The position numbers and the translations under genes are program-made. The notes beneath the pieces were generated by a model. It searched no databases. It saw only the letters and a program-made list of their open reading frames with translations, and was not told where the DNA came from. From NCBI GenBank assembly GCA_949358305.1, contig OX442319.1, forward strand, positions 1,054,001 through 1,118,000: a stretch of 64,000 nt of DNA, read 5' to 3'. Source of the stretch: Strigamia acuminata (lineage: Eukaryota > Arthropoda > Chilopoda > Geophilomorpha > Linotaeniidae). Below, piece after piece: positions 12,604 through 22,425 of the stretch; the stretch's first letter is position 1, and the number at the start of each line of letters is the position of its first letter.

Positions 12604-13446
12604 TATACTCGTTTTGAACTCAAGATGGCCCCTAAAATTTCATTGGTCGAGCCTTCTTACTATCACCAGGCGAAGTAGTTCTGACTTTTAATTATTTCTG
12701 TGATTGTTATAACCATTTAAGTTAATATTATTTTGATTTTTTTTTAGTAAAAAATGTTATTTCCATTTACGAAATAAAGTTGTGTCTTGTGTGCACATAT
12801 AAATGTCAAACTCATATTTTTACTGTTTATTGGTTGCTTTTTCTGGAATGCACATAATTTTGGCATTTTGGCAGTTACCTAGGCAATCGATTACAATGGC
12901 AAATTCTGTCCAAAAGCATTCCCAATGGCAAATTTCTCCCAATTCGCCAATGGGAACCTATTTGGACCTTTCTAATGGCGAATTGATAAACATTAAACCA
13001 ATTCGCCATTAGGAAGGTCTAATTACATTTCCAATGGCGAAATGGAAGAAATTAGCCACAGGGGCGCACATCTAGCGCGACATTATTTACCGCGACAGCG
13101 ACAAGCCGTCCCAAAAAAATGGTTGTGCATAAAAAAACCATTCCAATGGCGAATTTCAATGTACCCAGATTCGCCATTGGAAACGTAAATAACGTTTCCA
13201 ATGGCGAATTTCAATATCACGTTTCCAATGGCGAATTTTTCTAGATTCGCCATTGGAAACATCAAAATAGCTTTCCAATGGCGAATTTTGGAAATTCGCC
13301 CTTAGACGTTTCGCCATTAGAACGGGTACCCCAATTACAGGGCAATTACAATTCTGGTGTTTGGGCCTATTTTTTGGATCACTACACCAGTAAGAAGGCT
13401 CGACCAATGAAATTTTAGGGGCCATCTTGAGTTCAACAAGAGTATA
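12604..13446. mobile_element. TATACTC-family element (copy B) with CCAATGGCGAA array
   Basis: Nearly identical inverted termini of about 58 bp bound this 843-bp element. They start TATACTCGTTTTGAACTC at 12604, and the mirror ends at 13446. Each arm includes GGCCCCTAAAATTTCATTGG and GGTCGAGCCTTCTTAC. The interior (12893-13320) holds about 14 copies of the 11-mer CCAATGGCGAA or close variants in both orientations. Several are paired as small hairpins (12972/13002, 13143/13170, 13225/13246). The element has no convincing ORF. The segment inside the right arm (ATTCTGGTG, CTATTTTTT, ATCAC) recurs inside the right arms of the copies at 35483 and 40694, tying the family together. Confidence 0.85.
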
Positions 13447-13580
13447 TGTGCATGCTCGCTCTTCATTTGCATTGTATCTGTTCGTGGTTTTTGAATCAAT
13501 TTTGCTTCTTCATTGGTCGTTATTGCATCTCTAGCAGTTTCGTTTATTATTTCAACATCAGGTTTGGTAAATTCGAAACC

Positions 13581-13680
13581 GAAGAGGCGGCCGACAGGTG
13601 GCCATGCCTTTGTAAGTCACTTTACCAAGGCATGGCCACCTGGTGGCCGCCTCTTCGCCTCATAGGTCGGCACGGCCCTA
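13581..13680. repeat. GC-rich hairpin related to the 761-1011 hAT terminus
   Basis: A strong inverted repeat runs from GAAGAGGCGGCC (13581) through GGTGGCCATGCC to its complement ending CGCCTCTTC near 13656, with a loop of about 13 bases. It is followed by CCTCATAGGTCGGCACGGCCCT, interrupted matches of which form the complement of the left end of the hAT MITE at 761. This looks like a rearranged, incomplete copy lacking a clear target duplication. Confidence 0.55.
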
Positions 13681-13689
13681 TATCTCATG

Positions 13690-16515
13690 GTCCTTTCACT
13701 TTGAGGGACATCCTAGCATGAGCATTTGGCGGCGCCCTTTTGATTTAGCTTTCCCCATTCTCTAGGATTTTCGCGTCTACATCTTTTGCCACGTTTCTGC
13801 ACAATTGGCCGACATACAAGTGTGTCCAAATTTTTTTCCTCAAAACCATATCTAAAAGTGGAGGGTGCATCTAAGAATCGAAACAATATGGTATACGCAG
13901 TTTATTCTATAAAACTAATTTAAATTGATACACAAAGTGCGGTAAATCAGGAGAAGCCCAGAACAAAACCAAATGGAGGGAAACAAGATAATTTTGCCTA
14001 TAACACAACAGATAATTGTCACAGCAACCCATTGAAATTTTTACCTTCATTTAATTATCATCACTATCCAGATAGTGTACTTTGCTCTTGTAACAGTCCA
14101 TTTAATCAGTTTTATAATCTTAAACAGAAAAATAAAGTTTAACATACATTTAGTTGAAAACGTTTTTGAGTCAAATATTCCAATTTCTGATGGCCCAAGC
14201 CCATTAAAAATGGTTTGAATTGCACGTGGAATTTAGTCTGCATCCAGTACACACCCTTTATTAGTTTTGACAAAAAAATGAAACAAAGTTTACATATTTT
14301 TTTAAATTCTTGTAACATTTCAATAAAGAAATGCGCATGCGAACATTTCATATTTATTTCTGTACCGTACTGGAAATAATCTTACCACTGTGAGATTAAT
14401 ACTTTTAATATTTTGTTAAATAATTTCTTAAAAGTGCTACAATTAACTACAGTATAAAAACTTGATGAAATAAGATTTCCAATTCCCCATCTGTAACACT
14501 ATACAAGTACAAGGAAATTAACTGCTATTCATCAACTATAAGAAATAAATAGTAAGACAAACCAAATCATCTTCACCACACAGGTAAACAATACAAATAG
14601 AAGAAATCATACATTCTGTCTAATTAAGTTGATATCGAAGGAATAAATCCTTACATAAGTTAAAGGAATATAAATAAATGAATGGCATTATTTTAGTGCT
14701 TATTTCTAACAGGGGGCATAGTAACTGTGCCGCAACGTATAGAACTATGTTTGTTGTGTTTTTAGTGCCACCACTTGATGGAAATTGCTTTCTATTGTGG
14801 TACTTTTTATTCCTGCAATTGTTTTCTATCGTGGTATTGATGACGTAAAACTATGTCTGGGAGGACACCATGCAGCATGCATTATAAAAGGAAAGAATGC
14901 TGTTATTGTTGCTAATAAGTTTTATTTTATGACATCGCGATTGCTATGCGACATGCGTGTGTTATTACTAAAATGTCTGACTGTGTACGAGATGACGAAT
15001 TAAAAGAATTTGTTCTGTTTGACATGTATGAGTCGGAATAATTGATTCCACAAATACCATTCATGTCACATGAATCTTGGACGAGCATGAATGGTGGTGG
15101 TGCGGTGTCCTCCCAGACATACTTCTACATACTTGTAGAATGGACAAGGTTTCAACCTTTGTGAGAATTGAAGATGAAATAACATTTGAACTGGGAAAAC
15201 CACAAACAAACAAACAAACAAACGAGTGGTGGGTACAGTAGCTTTGATGTCACGCTCATAATAAATTTTTGAAAAACGATTTTTACACTTAACACACAAT
15301 TAACGCAAAATATTTCAAAATTGCCATTCAATTTTATTTCGGTAAAAGAAAATTACATTAAATTAAATTAACGAAAAATGCTTTAATCAAACGTTTCATA
15401 AATATTTTTAGCCATTCATTGGGTTAGGAGTACTGACCCTTATCCATTCAGGCCATTCACTTCCATTCTCATTTTTTAATTTCCTTTTAGAACTGAACCC
15501 TACCTGTCTCCTTTTATTCGCAAACAAAAGAAATCGAGATTTTTTTTTATTAACTCCTTCCCAAATTGGCGAAATCCATTCAAGTTTGTTAACGGAGCAT
15601 TAATTAAATGCATATTGAAATATTTGGTACGCACACAAAAACATTTGGCACATAAAAATGAGTTTTTTGGTAGACAAAAAAAACGGACATGTTGTTTACC
15701 TTGCAATTTTGTCTACTCCCACCCAGACCAGATGGTCATTGTGCGCCTCTCTATCTCCAACCTCTATGGAGAAAAGGCCGTCGTCAACACGTCATCTGAT
15801 TCAATCAGATTTGACTCAATCCCTCCCTCGCCCGTCCCACCACATACCTTACCCAAGGGGATTTGCACTCAAACCAGGTTAGAAGAGCGATCCGCTCTTC
15901 CTCTCTTTTCTTTATTGCGTTACTATGCCAACTCACTTTGTGACAATGCATGCTCGCTCTTCCTGTTGATATTCAATTTTGCAAAGATTGCATGTATAAA
16001 TTATTCTACAACATTGATTGATTTGTTATCTGTTTGGGTGTAGTTAATAAAGTCAAATCAAATTAATCATTTATTTGTTACCTAAAAATGGATTTATTAT
16101 TTAATTTAAAAATGAATTTGTTACGGTATCTAAACAAGTAAACATCTGTCATGCAGGGTATCACACGAAAAATAAAAAAATTAATTTGAAATTAAAAAAA
16201 TAATAATTTACGACGTGAAATCCCTAAATTCGCAATTACCGTATATATGCCGGAAGATTTTTATACAGTCGGCCGCATTCGATTACCCAATGGCGGCCGA
16301 AATGTCCCGATTTTTGCGTTCAAAAATACACAATCGGTCGCAAAATTACGGAATGCCGCTATTTCCGTGATTTTCATGGAATAGACGACTAAAAGTGTAC
16401 TAAAACCGGTTTTTTAATTCAACCGGAGGTCAGAGAAGTACGAAAACACCTTAGGATACTAATATAGGTACGGTATGCTGAGTTTATTGCAGTTGACCGT
16501 TTGGCTCTAGCTGCT
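13690..16515. other. No gene recognised; one short inverted pair
   Basis: No coding sequence is supported. The word TATGTCTGGGAGGACACC at about 14852-14869 recurs inverted at about 15104-15122, suggesting a small non-autonomous element of about 270 bp without other clear features. A 22-bp self-complementary AGAAGAGCGATCCGCTCTTC motif lies near 15882-15902. The 26-bp stretch around AATTTGTTACGGTATCTAAA near 16114-16138 also occurs near 20268-20292, on either side of the LTR element. Confidence 0.5.
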
Positions 16516-16521
16516 ATAGTT

Positions 16522-17109
16522 TGTCGTAACCTTGATTCCGGTAAATAAACTTACACAATATCTTACAATAATAACCTTTTTATTGAACACTGTAATATTA
16601 CAATAATACTTAACAATGTTGTGGTCTCGGATCCTTGTCGGCGGATACGATTTGTTGCTGCACGGCAGTCTTACACGTGGCTTCTGGTTGTCTAGGGTTA
16701 ATGGCGTCCTGGCGAAACACGTGTTCGCAAAACGCTTCGGCGATGGTGAGATATTTCGGTCGTAGTTTTGCTACGACAAATATCTTTGGCTTGGTGTTAC
16801 AGATGACTTGGGCAACTGGCATCGGTCCTCTATCAATCCGTGGTGTTCGGCCTGAAAGGTGAGGTGTGATGCTACTGTTGCTGCGATATATCTGTAAGTG
16901 GCGCTTCCGGTCAAAACACGGGTTTAAATACCCCCTAATGACCGGAAATGACGTATTTGCATAAATTCGGGGAATTATGCAAAATGGCTGACGTCATCAT
17001 GTTGATTCCGCAGAAACGGTAAAACTAGTATAGCTAGTTTTCTCGTAATAATCTGACGATTAATTATTGTAAATACTAAAAACACTTTTATGACCTCGTG
17101 GTCACCACA
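16522..17109 (-). repeat. 3' LTR of minus-strand gag-only retrotransposon
   Basis: This 588-bp repeat has TG...CA ends (TGTCGTAACC...GTCACCACA on the plus strand). It is identical to the copy at 19594-20181 apart from one visible difference (GTAAAACTAG here, GTAAGACTAG there). It is preceded by AGTT (16518-16521), which also follows the other LTR (20182-20185). In element orientation the purine-rich tract GAGGAGGGGAC (complement of 17110-17120) lies immediately before this LTR and fits a polypurine tract. Confidence 0.93.
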
Positions 17110-17189
17110 CGTCCCCTCCTCAGCAATGTCGTTATAAAATAAAAAGATAAATGACATTGCGAAATTTCTCTTTTAAAAATGTTTTTTGA

Positions 17190-17564
17190 CTACATCTTCC
17201 TCTCGAGTGACTCCTTGAGGGCACTCATAGAAGGAGGTGGGGTGGTTCTTCTTCTGCCAGTGGTTGAGCCACGGTATTTTAATTTTTCGGTGGTGAAGTA
17301 GGCTGTGGTGAAATAAGCGATTTTCGTCTGTAATTCCTTAATTTGTTTTTCTAACCAATTGGTGTTTTTCCATTTGGTTTTTAATTCATCTTCCGAATCT
17401 GAGTCGCTGGTTTCTTTATTATCTAATTCGATTTTTAATTTATCTATTTCTTCCGTAATTATTTCGTTGATTGCTTGGTTAATTGTTTCGTTCGTGGTTC
17501 TATTCGGGGTTCGGTCTTCCGGGCGTGCAGACAGATTTATTTTTTCTCTGTCTGCTTTAACCAG
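17190..17564 (-). CDS. Possible -1 frameshift extension of Gag (third frame)
   Basis: A reading frame with no useful ATG overlaps the 3' end of the gag frame and runs 124 codons to a TAG at 17192-17190. In the gag frame, the last codons before the gag stop read ACA AAA AAC, so they contain the heptamer A AAA AAC (17570-17564, minus strand), the classic -1 slippery sequence. A -1 slip there enters exactly this frame. The predicted tail is charged, with an Asp/Glu/Ser cluster, a Lys/Leu-rich segment that could be helical, then an Arg- and Thr/Pro-rich end. It has no protease or other recognised motif. Whether it is translated is inference; it could be residual pro-pol spacer sequence. Confidence 0.5.
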   Translation of the reverse strand: MVKADREKINLSARPEDRTPNRTTNETINQAINEIITEEIDKLKIELDNKETSDSDSEDELKTKWKNTNWLEKQIKELQTKIAYFTTAYFTTEKLKYRGSTTGRRRTTPPPSMSALKESLERKM

Positions 17565-19033
17565 TTTTTTGTCAATTCTTCAAATTTAGCTGTTAGCTTT
17601 TCTAACAATGCTTCGTTCTCGGCGGCTTTCTTCTCTTCCTTCCTCTTTTTTCGTTTCGGGCAATCCCTCCTCCAATGTCCCACCTCGTTACAATAATTGC
17701 AAGGTCTTGTAGTAGAGTTTTCCGTCCGTGTGAATGATCGTTTTGTGAAATCCCTTTTTTCGTAATGCTTGTCACTCTTTGGGTTGTGATGCTCGGTTTT
17801 ATTCGCGTCGCCCTCTGAGTTCTGCTCGGAGTCGTCTTCTTCACTTTCTCTCCCGTCTTCGAAATTAGGTGTATCGGTTTTCGTACTAGCTCGATAAGCT
17901 TTAGGGGCTGGTATCGGGTTAGAAGTCGACTTGTCGCTGGGTTTCTTTGGTGGGGCCGCCTCTATGTCTCCGTTTAGGAACGTTCGCGACCGGATTAATC
18001 GCCCTGCGTCGTTATTTCTGGCGTGGATTCGCTGTATGCGAAGTTGGACTAATTTTCTTTCTTCCGGTGTTAGAGCGTCTGTGTACCGGTCATTTACTTC
18101 TTCGTGACGTTTATCGACAAATTTCAACAGTTGTTCGAAGCTGTCGGTTGTTGGAGCGTTCATGTCGCGAAGCACCTTTTTGGATGCCTCGTTCAATCCT
18201 TTATCAAAAATTAGTCGTTGAGCGTAAGCGTCCAGCGGAGTATACAGTTCATTGAACAGACTTTTAGCTCGCAGAAAATAGGCTCGTAGCTCTTCTCCGG
18301 TCGCCTGCTGCATGAGACTGACTCGTTGTCTAATCTCTTTTTGTGTCTCGCCATATTGCGTATTGAAGGCGACCACAAATTGCTCCCAATACTTCAAGTT
18401 TGCCTCCACATACCATTCTCTCGCCTCTCCTACCAGCATTTCTGGCAGCCCCTTAACTACCATTTCGTCTGGTTCGGCTCCGAGTCTCGAGATGGTGAGT
18501 GCCACCTCATTTAGAAATTTATTTCCTGCCCTCCACGTACCGTCGAATTTCATCAGGCGCAGCTGGGGCCACTTGATGTTTCGGTCTTTGTTATCTAACG
18601 CCCAGCGGTCGGCTGAATATTTTCGGAGTAGGTTTTCATTCTGTTCGTCTCGTTCATCCAAGTCTTGGTTTCGGCCGGTCCGTGAATCGGCACGTATGTG
18701 TTCTTCTATCATTCGTAATCGCTCTTCCAATATGGGGTCGGATTGGCTCTGACTCCCATAACTCGATGAAATATTTCCGTTTTGAGGAAGGAATTGGTGG
18801 TTTTGCGAAGAATTGGTTGATTTTCTCCCTCCGTATAGTTGCGAATTGACTTTCGCGGCTTCCTTATCGGCGTCGTTAGCGGTCCTGATCTTGGATTTCG
18901 TATGCTTCTCTGCATCTGTTGATTTGTGATTTCGAACTGTTGTAGCCGTGCGTGATGGTGACTCGATTACTTTGGTTGTTATCGTACTTGTCGAATAGGC
19001 TATACCCGTCTTGACTTTTGTCTGAATCTTCCT
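17537..19033 (-). CDS. Gag protein of LTR retrotransposon (capsid and zinc knuckle)
   Basis: The frame is open from a TAG at 19036-19034 to the stop at 17537. It contains a retrotransposon Gag capsid-like region (WRAGNKFLNEVALTISRLGA, REWYVEANLKYWEQFVVAF, then a Gln/Arg/Leu-rich helix region). Near the C terminus is one complete CCHC knuckle, CNYCNEVGHWRRDC (C-X2-C-X4-H-X4-C), followed by a Lys/Arg-rich tail. There is no good ATG near its 5' end. The most natural reading is that translation starts in the 210-codon frame upstream (start at 19508) and changes frame by +1 somewhere in the overlap 18876-19033, either through a one-base mutation or by programmed shifting. The role is virus-like particle assembly and RNA packaging. 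Confidence 0.85.
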   Translation of the reverse strand, partial: RKIQTKVKTGIAYSTSTITTKVIESPSRTATTVRNHKSTDAEKHTKSKIRTANDADKEAAKVNSQLYGGRKSTNSSQNHQFLPQNGNISSSYGSQSQSDPILEERLRMIEEHIRADSRTGRNQDLDERDEQNENLLRKYSADRWALDNKDRNIKWPQLRLMKFDGTWRAGNKFLNEVALTISRLGAEPDEMVVKGLPEMLVGEAREWYVEANLKYWEQFVVAFNTQYGETQKEIRQRVSLMQQATGEELRAYFLRAKSLFNELYTPLDAYAQRLIFDKGLNEASKKVLRDMNAPTTDSFEQLLKFVDKRHEEVNDRYTDALTPEERKLVQLRIQRIHARNNDAGRLIRSRTFLNGDIEAAPPKKPSDKSTSNPIPAPKAYRASTKTDTPNFEDGRESEEDDSEQNSEGDANKTEHHNPKSDKHYEKRDFTKRSFTRTENSTTRPCNYCNEVGHWRRDCPKRKKRKEEKKAAENEALLEKLTAKFEELTKNWLKQTEKK

Positions 19034-19508
19034 CTACTTCGTCCGTGAAATTAATTTGTTTATTATTAATCGGCGGGTCAGGTTGAGGTTTCGTCGACGT
19101 CTTATTAATCGGTGTTTGTCCGACAGACGTTTTTTCGGCGTGGTTCGGAGTTTTTCCAATCGGTGTATGTCCGACAGACGTTTTTTCGGCGTGGTTCGGA
19201 GTTTTTCCAATCGGTGTTTTTCCGACTATATTTCCTTTCGTCGATTCCGGCGGTAATTTATCGGCGTTGTTTTTATCGATTGGTGTTTTTCCAATCGTAT
19301 TTCTTTTCGTCGATTCCGGCGGTAATTTATCGGCGTTGTTTTTATCGATTGGTGTTTTTCCAATCGTATTTCTTTTCGTCGATTCCGGCGGTAATTTATC
19401 TAACGCTGGGCTAGCCAATGCTTCGGCCCTTGCCTTGGCTGATTCCATGGCTTTTCTTCGGGCGCTTGCGGTCGAAGGGTTTCTGCTCTTTTTGTTGCTT
19501 TTTGTCAT
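18876..19508 (-). CDS. N-terminal Gag-region ORF with internal tandem repeats
   Basis: This 210-codon frame starts with ATG shortly after the 5' LTR and leader. It is basic and low in complexity. A 23-residue unit beginning KLPPESTKRNTIGKTPI occurs about three times, followed by two shorter units built on GKTPNHAEKTSVG. An acidic patch (DEVEEDSDKS) follows the repeats. At the DNA level the tandem repeats are visible between about 19120 and 19400. The last part overlaps the capsid frame in another phase. I do not recognise a domain. By position it is the N-terminal part of Gag or a separate first ORF, and repeat number may vary between copies. Confidence 0.65.
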   Translation of the reverse strand: MTKSNKKSRNPSTASARRKAMESAKARAEALASPALDKLPPESTKRNTIGKTPIDKNNADKLPPESTKRNTIGKTPIDKNNADKLPPESTKGNIVGKTPIGKTPNHAEKTSVGHTPIGKTPNHAEKTSVGQTPINKTSTKPQPDPPINNKQINFTDEVEEDSDKSQDGYSLFDKYDNNQSNRVTITHGYNSSKSQINRCREAYEIQDQDR

Positions 19509-19593
19509 TTCGATAGTTTGTAAATTCCAAACCGTAAGATATGTTTATTTTAAATAGTCTGATTAGTCAAACTATCCCGGACAGGCCCCCACG

Positions 19594-20181
19594 TGTCGTA
19601 ACCTTGATTCCGGTAAATAAACTTACACAATATCTTACAATAATAACCTTTTTATTGAACACTGTAATATTACAATAATACTTAACAATGTTGTGGTCTC
19701 GGATCCTTGTCGGCGGATACGATTTGTTGCTGCACGGCAGTCTTACACGTGGCTTCTGGTTGTCTAGGGTTAATGGCGTCCTGGCGAAACACGTGTTCGC
19801 AAAACGCTTCGGCGATGGTGAGATATTTCGGTCGTAGTTTTGCTACGACAAATATCTTTGGCTTGGTGTTACAGATGACTTGGGCAACTGGCATCGGTCC
19901 TCTATCAATCCGTGGTGTTCGGCCTGAAAGGTGAGGTGTGATGCTACTGTTGCTGCGATATATCTGTAAGTGGCGCTTCCGGTCAAAACACGGGTTTAAA
20001 TACCCCCTAATGACCGGAAATGACGTATTTGCATAAATTCGGGGAATTATGCAAAATGGCTGACGTCATCATGTTGATTCCGCAGAAACGGTAAGACTAG
20101 TATAGCTAGTTTTCTCGTAATAATCTGACGATTAATTATTGTAAATACTAAAAACACTTTTATGACCTCGTGGTCACCACA
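19594..20181 (-). repeat. 5' LTR of minus-strand gag-only retrotransposon
   Basis: This 588-bp repeat is the same length as the LTR at 16522-17109 and differs from it at one position that I could find. It is followed by the target duplication AGTT at 20182-20185. In element orientation the sequence after the LTR reads CG then TGGGGGCCTGTCCGGGA, which starts with TGG like a tRNA-complementary primer binding site; the tRNA was not identified. The AATAAAAAGG motif (complement near 19647-19656) may belong to the polyadenylation region. Confidence 0.93.
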
Positions 20182-20291
20182 AGTTTTTGCGGAATCGATG
20201 ACGACGGACGGACGGACGGACATGACCGTTTTAATAGGCTTTCTAAACATCAGGTTTAGAAGTCTAAAATGAATTTGTTACGGTATCTAAA

Positions 20292-20540
20292 ATGAGTACG
20301 ACAGTCAGAGATTCAAATCTTTGATATACTTTTTGGGATTCGGAGTAGGATTCGGTTGGGATTCAAAAAGATTCGTGTGGGATTCAGAGAGATTCAAATG
20401 ATTATTTTAATGAGAAAGTCGAAAATATTATAAACCTTTGTCTAATTTTCGAAAAAAAATTCAAAATTTCTATAAAATTAAAGATTCGGGATTCGGAAGA
20501 AACCCAAGTGTGAGATTCGTCGAATGTCGTACCCCTCGAT
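20292..20540. repeat. GATTCGG-rich dispersed repeat (copy 1)
   Basis: The sequence is rich in GGATTC/GATTCG words and is bounded by inverted GTACGACA...TGTCGTAC ends. A second copy in the opposite orientation lies at about 56195-56375. It shares the order GATTCGGGATTCGG, an AT-rich middle with TATAAAATT, AATATT and a GATTCAAATC-like word. No coding capacity is seen. The boundaries suggest a non-autonomous element. Confidence 0.6.
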
Positions 20541-20989
20541 TTGTTGTCTAAAAATGAATAGTCCAATTAATTGCATCTAAATCAGAAAAACCGCTAGGTG
20601 AACAGTCCTTTTTAGGACTAATTTTAATTGCCACCTTGCTCACCAGTCCAATTTTTACTGACCCCGGTTACGGTCAGTACATCCTTTTGATTACATAAAA
20701 ACAAACGGTGTTTTTTGCAGTTTTTGATCGAATTTTCATCTTTTTACGTAAGTCTTTCAAAATTTGTGGATATGGTTCAGGCATCCATCTTAATTGCGTG
20801 CAAAATTACGACTGAAATAACCAAAATGAGAACATCTGAGACAGCAACTCGCGGTACCAAACCCTAAAAAGTTTCGGCTAAAGTTAAAGTAAGAAATTCA
20901 TTTCCAACTCCCTGTACAAGTATGAAGATCTCGCCGTAATATGACGAGTTTTTGGTAGAAGAAAAGAAACTTTCGGACGATGACTACGG

Positions 20990-21181
20990 CAGGGCCGGAC
21001 TTAGGTATTACGGGGCCCCTAAGCAAATTTTTTTTTTTTAAAATCTAAAGTACCGGTAATCAACATCTTTTTGTGGGAAATGCATATCTTTTTTGAATTT
21101 TTTTCGGAAATGCGGTTTCTTTTCGGCGACCCGGGGTCCCCGATGGGTGGTTTATTTTGCTTATACGTCAGTCCGGCCCTG
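20990..21181. mobile_element. hAT-type MITE
   Basis: The ends are inverted, CAGGGCCGGACTTAGG at 20990 and GTCCGGCCCTG finishing at 21181. The flanking octamers GACTACGG (20982-20989) and GACTAGGG (21182-21189) match at seven of eight positions, as expected for a hAT target duplication with one later change. The 192-bp body has T-rich and GC-rich parts and no ORF. Confidence 0.85.
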
Positions 21182-21189
21182 GACTAGGG

Positions 21190-22230
21190 AGAAATCGTAT
21201 CGGTCTGGCTCAACAACTTAAGCTAGGGTAGTTTATGATGAGCTGAGCTAGCTCAAGTTCCATCTAGCCTACGTAGTGCGAACTGGGTGTAATATCATCT
21301 GTTCTATGTGAGTTGGATCGGGGAAAACGTCGGTTCTGAGTTTGAAAATTCCCACTTGGTCGCGTGGGGTCTGGGACTCGATCGCAGGGTTGAGGTTTGA
21401 TGGAATGTCGGTTCCTTGTGAGTGTAGAATTTTCCGAATTTTCTGAGTTCACATTGTTGGGGGACAAACACATAGGAACTCTAGCGATGAGGCGTGGAGG
21501 TTGTCCATGTCCATTCGGGAAAAGGTAGAGAGAGACCTCAACTGCCGATAGGAAATTGTGGTTCGTCCCCTACAATCTCTCTCGATGGACAAATATACGG
21601 GAGGATTGAGTTGTGTATTATGGCGTTATGCGCTGGCTATATGTCGCTGCACTTCGACCAATCACATGTCGAGTGCTCCGACTCCATCTTCTTCTTTCCG
21701 TTATTTCATGACGCGCCACCTGTACTAGGATTTTTATGTTAATAAAATACTTATGCTAATTCAATACATTCGATTGGTTACTTTCTTGACTCCATCCAAG
21801 AATATATATCCAGCCACATCCATTGCAATCCATTCAAATCAAGCGAAATGAAAATGAAAAAATTTATCAAGGTTATCATATTTTACAGGACCAGTTAAAA
21901 TTAGATATATGTACAAAATATAGGAACGAGAATGAGCTCAGAAATGAGCTATTTTCTTTCATTTAAAATTTTTTTATAGAAAATTCTTGACTACAGCAGC
22001 AATTTAAAAGACACTTTGGTTTTTCCAATTCAAATGAAAAGAAATTTCTGTATGGATGATGGCGCCAGTTGTGATATCCAACGAATGTAATGAATATTAA
22101 AATAATATTCCTCCCACAGCACATAAAAAGGAGAAGAAAACGTTGAATAAATCCAGACGGGATATTCGTGTTGTTGATATTCCATCCACCGGATGTTGGA
22201 GATACGTACACTATTCATGGAATGTAAATA
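21190..22230. other. Upstream region of the galaxin-like gene; possible extra core promoter
   Basis: No supported coding region. At 21774-21790 an inverted CCAAT box (GATTGGTTAC) precedes a TATA box (TATATAT at 21803-21809). About 40 bases later, at 21848, is an ATG opening a 16-codon frame (MKMKKFIKVII...). This resembles an alternative promoter or leader exon, but no good splice donor follows. The rest is AT-rich. Confidence 0.35.
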
Positions 22231-22237
22231 CAGTACG

Positions 22238-22243
22238 TATATA
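22238..22243 (+). promoter_or_regulatory. Candidate TATA box of the galaxin-like gene
   Basis: TATATA lies 65 bases upstream of the ATG of the signal-peptide exon at 22308, within GTATATACCG. The spacing fits a transcription start near 22268 and a short 5' untranslated region. There is no experimental support. Confidence 0.4.
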
Positions 22244-22307
22244 CCGAATTTAGTATCTACCAGAGTTTTAGATCTGTGAGCATATTTACTAAAACTTCTA
22301 TAATAAG

Positions 22308-22425
22308 ATGATGTTAAGAATAAGTTTAATTAGTGTTATTGCTTTAGCAATGAATTGCTACATTGTTTTATCGGACAAAATTAATGCTGTAGTTGAGGTA
22401 ACAACACCGCAAGCCCAGAGTAGCG
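22308..22425 (+). CDS. Exon 1 of galaxin-like gene (signal peptide)
   Basis: The first ATG (22308) is immediately followed by a second (22311), and either could be used. The exon encodes a hydrophobic leader, then SDKINAVVEVTTPQAQSS, which suits cleavage near residue 20. The donor GTAAGT starts at 22426. Its phase (one base of a codon left over) matches the acceptor at 24202, which is the main argument that the two exons belong together. Confidence 0.8.

Larger units (their letters stand above)
17110..19593 (-). mobile_element. Internal region of a non-autonomous, pol-less LTR retrotransposon
   Basis: The 2484-bp internal region between the two LTRs contains gag-type reading frames but no protease, reverse transcriptase, RNase H or integrase motif on either strand. 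The near-identity of the LTRs and the intact 4-bp target duplication AGTT indicate a recent insertion, so pol was probably absent when it moved. It must then have used another element's enzymes. The order in element orientation is 5' LTR, 210-codon frame, gag frame, a short third frame, polypurine tract, 3' LTR. Confidence 0.88.

Noticed and set aside
16610-16862. 70-75-codon ORFs present in both LTRs (also at 19682-19934)
   Set aside because: They lie wholly inside the LTRs, occur on both strands at once and have no recognised domain.
17947-18752. Plus-strand ORFs opposite the gag frame, including 146 codons at 18312-18752
   Set aside because: They are antisense shadows of the gag frame, which has clear capsid and zinc-knuckle motifs.
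19056-19557. Plus-strand Phe/Arg-rich repeated ORFs
   Set aside because: They are antisense to the tandem repeats of the N-terminal Gag frame.
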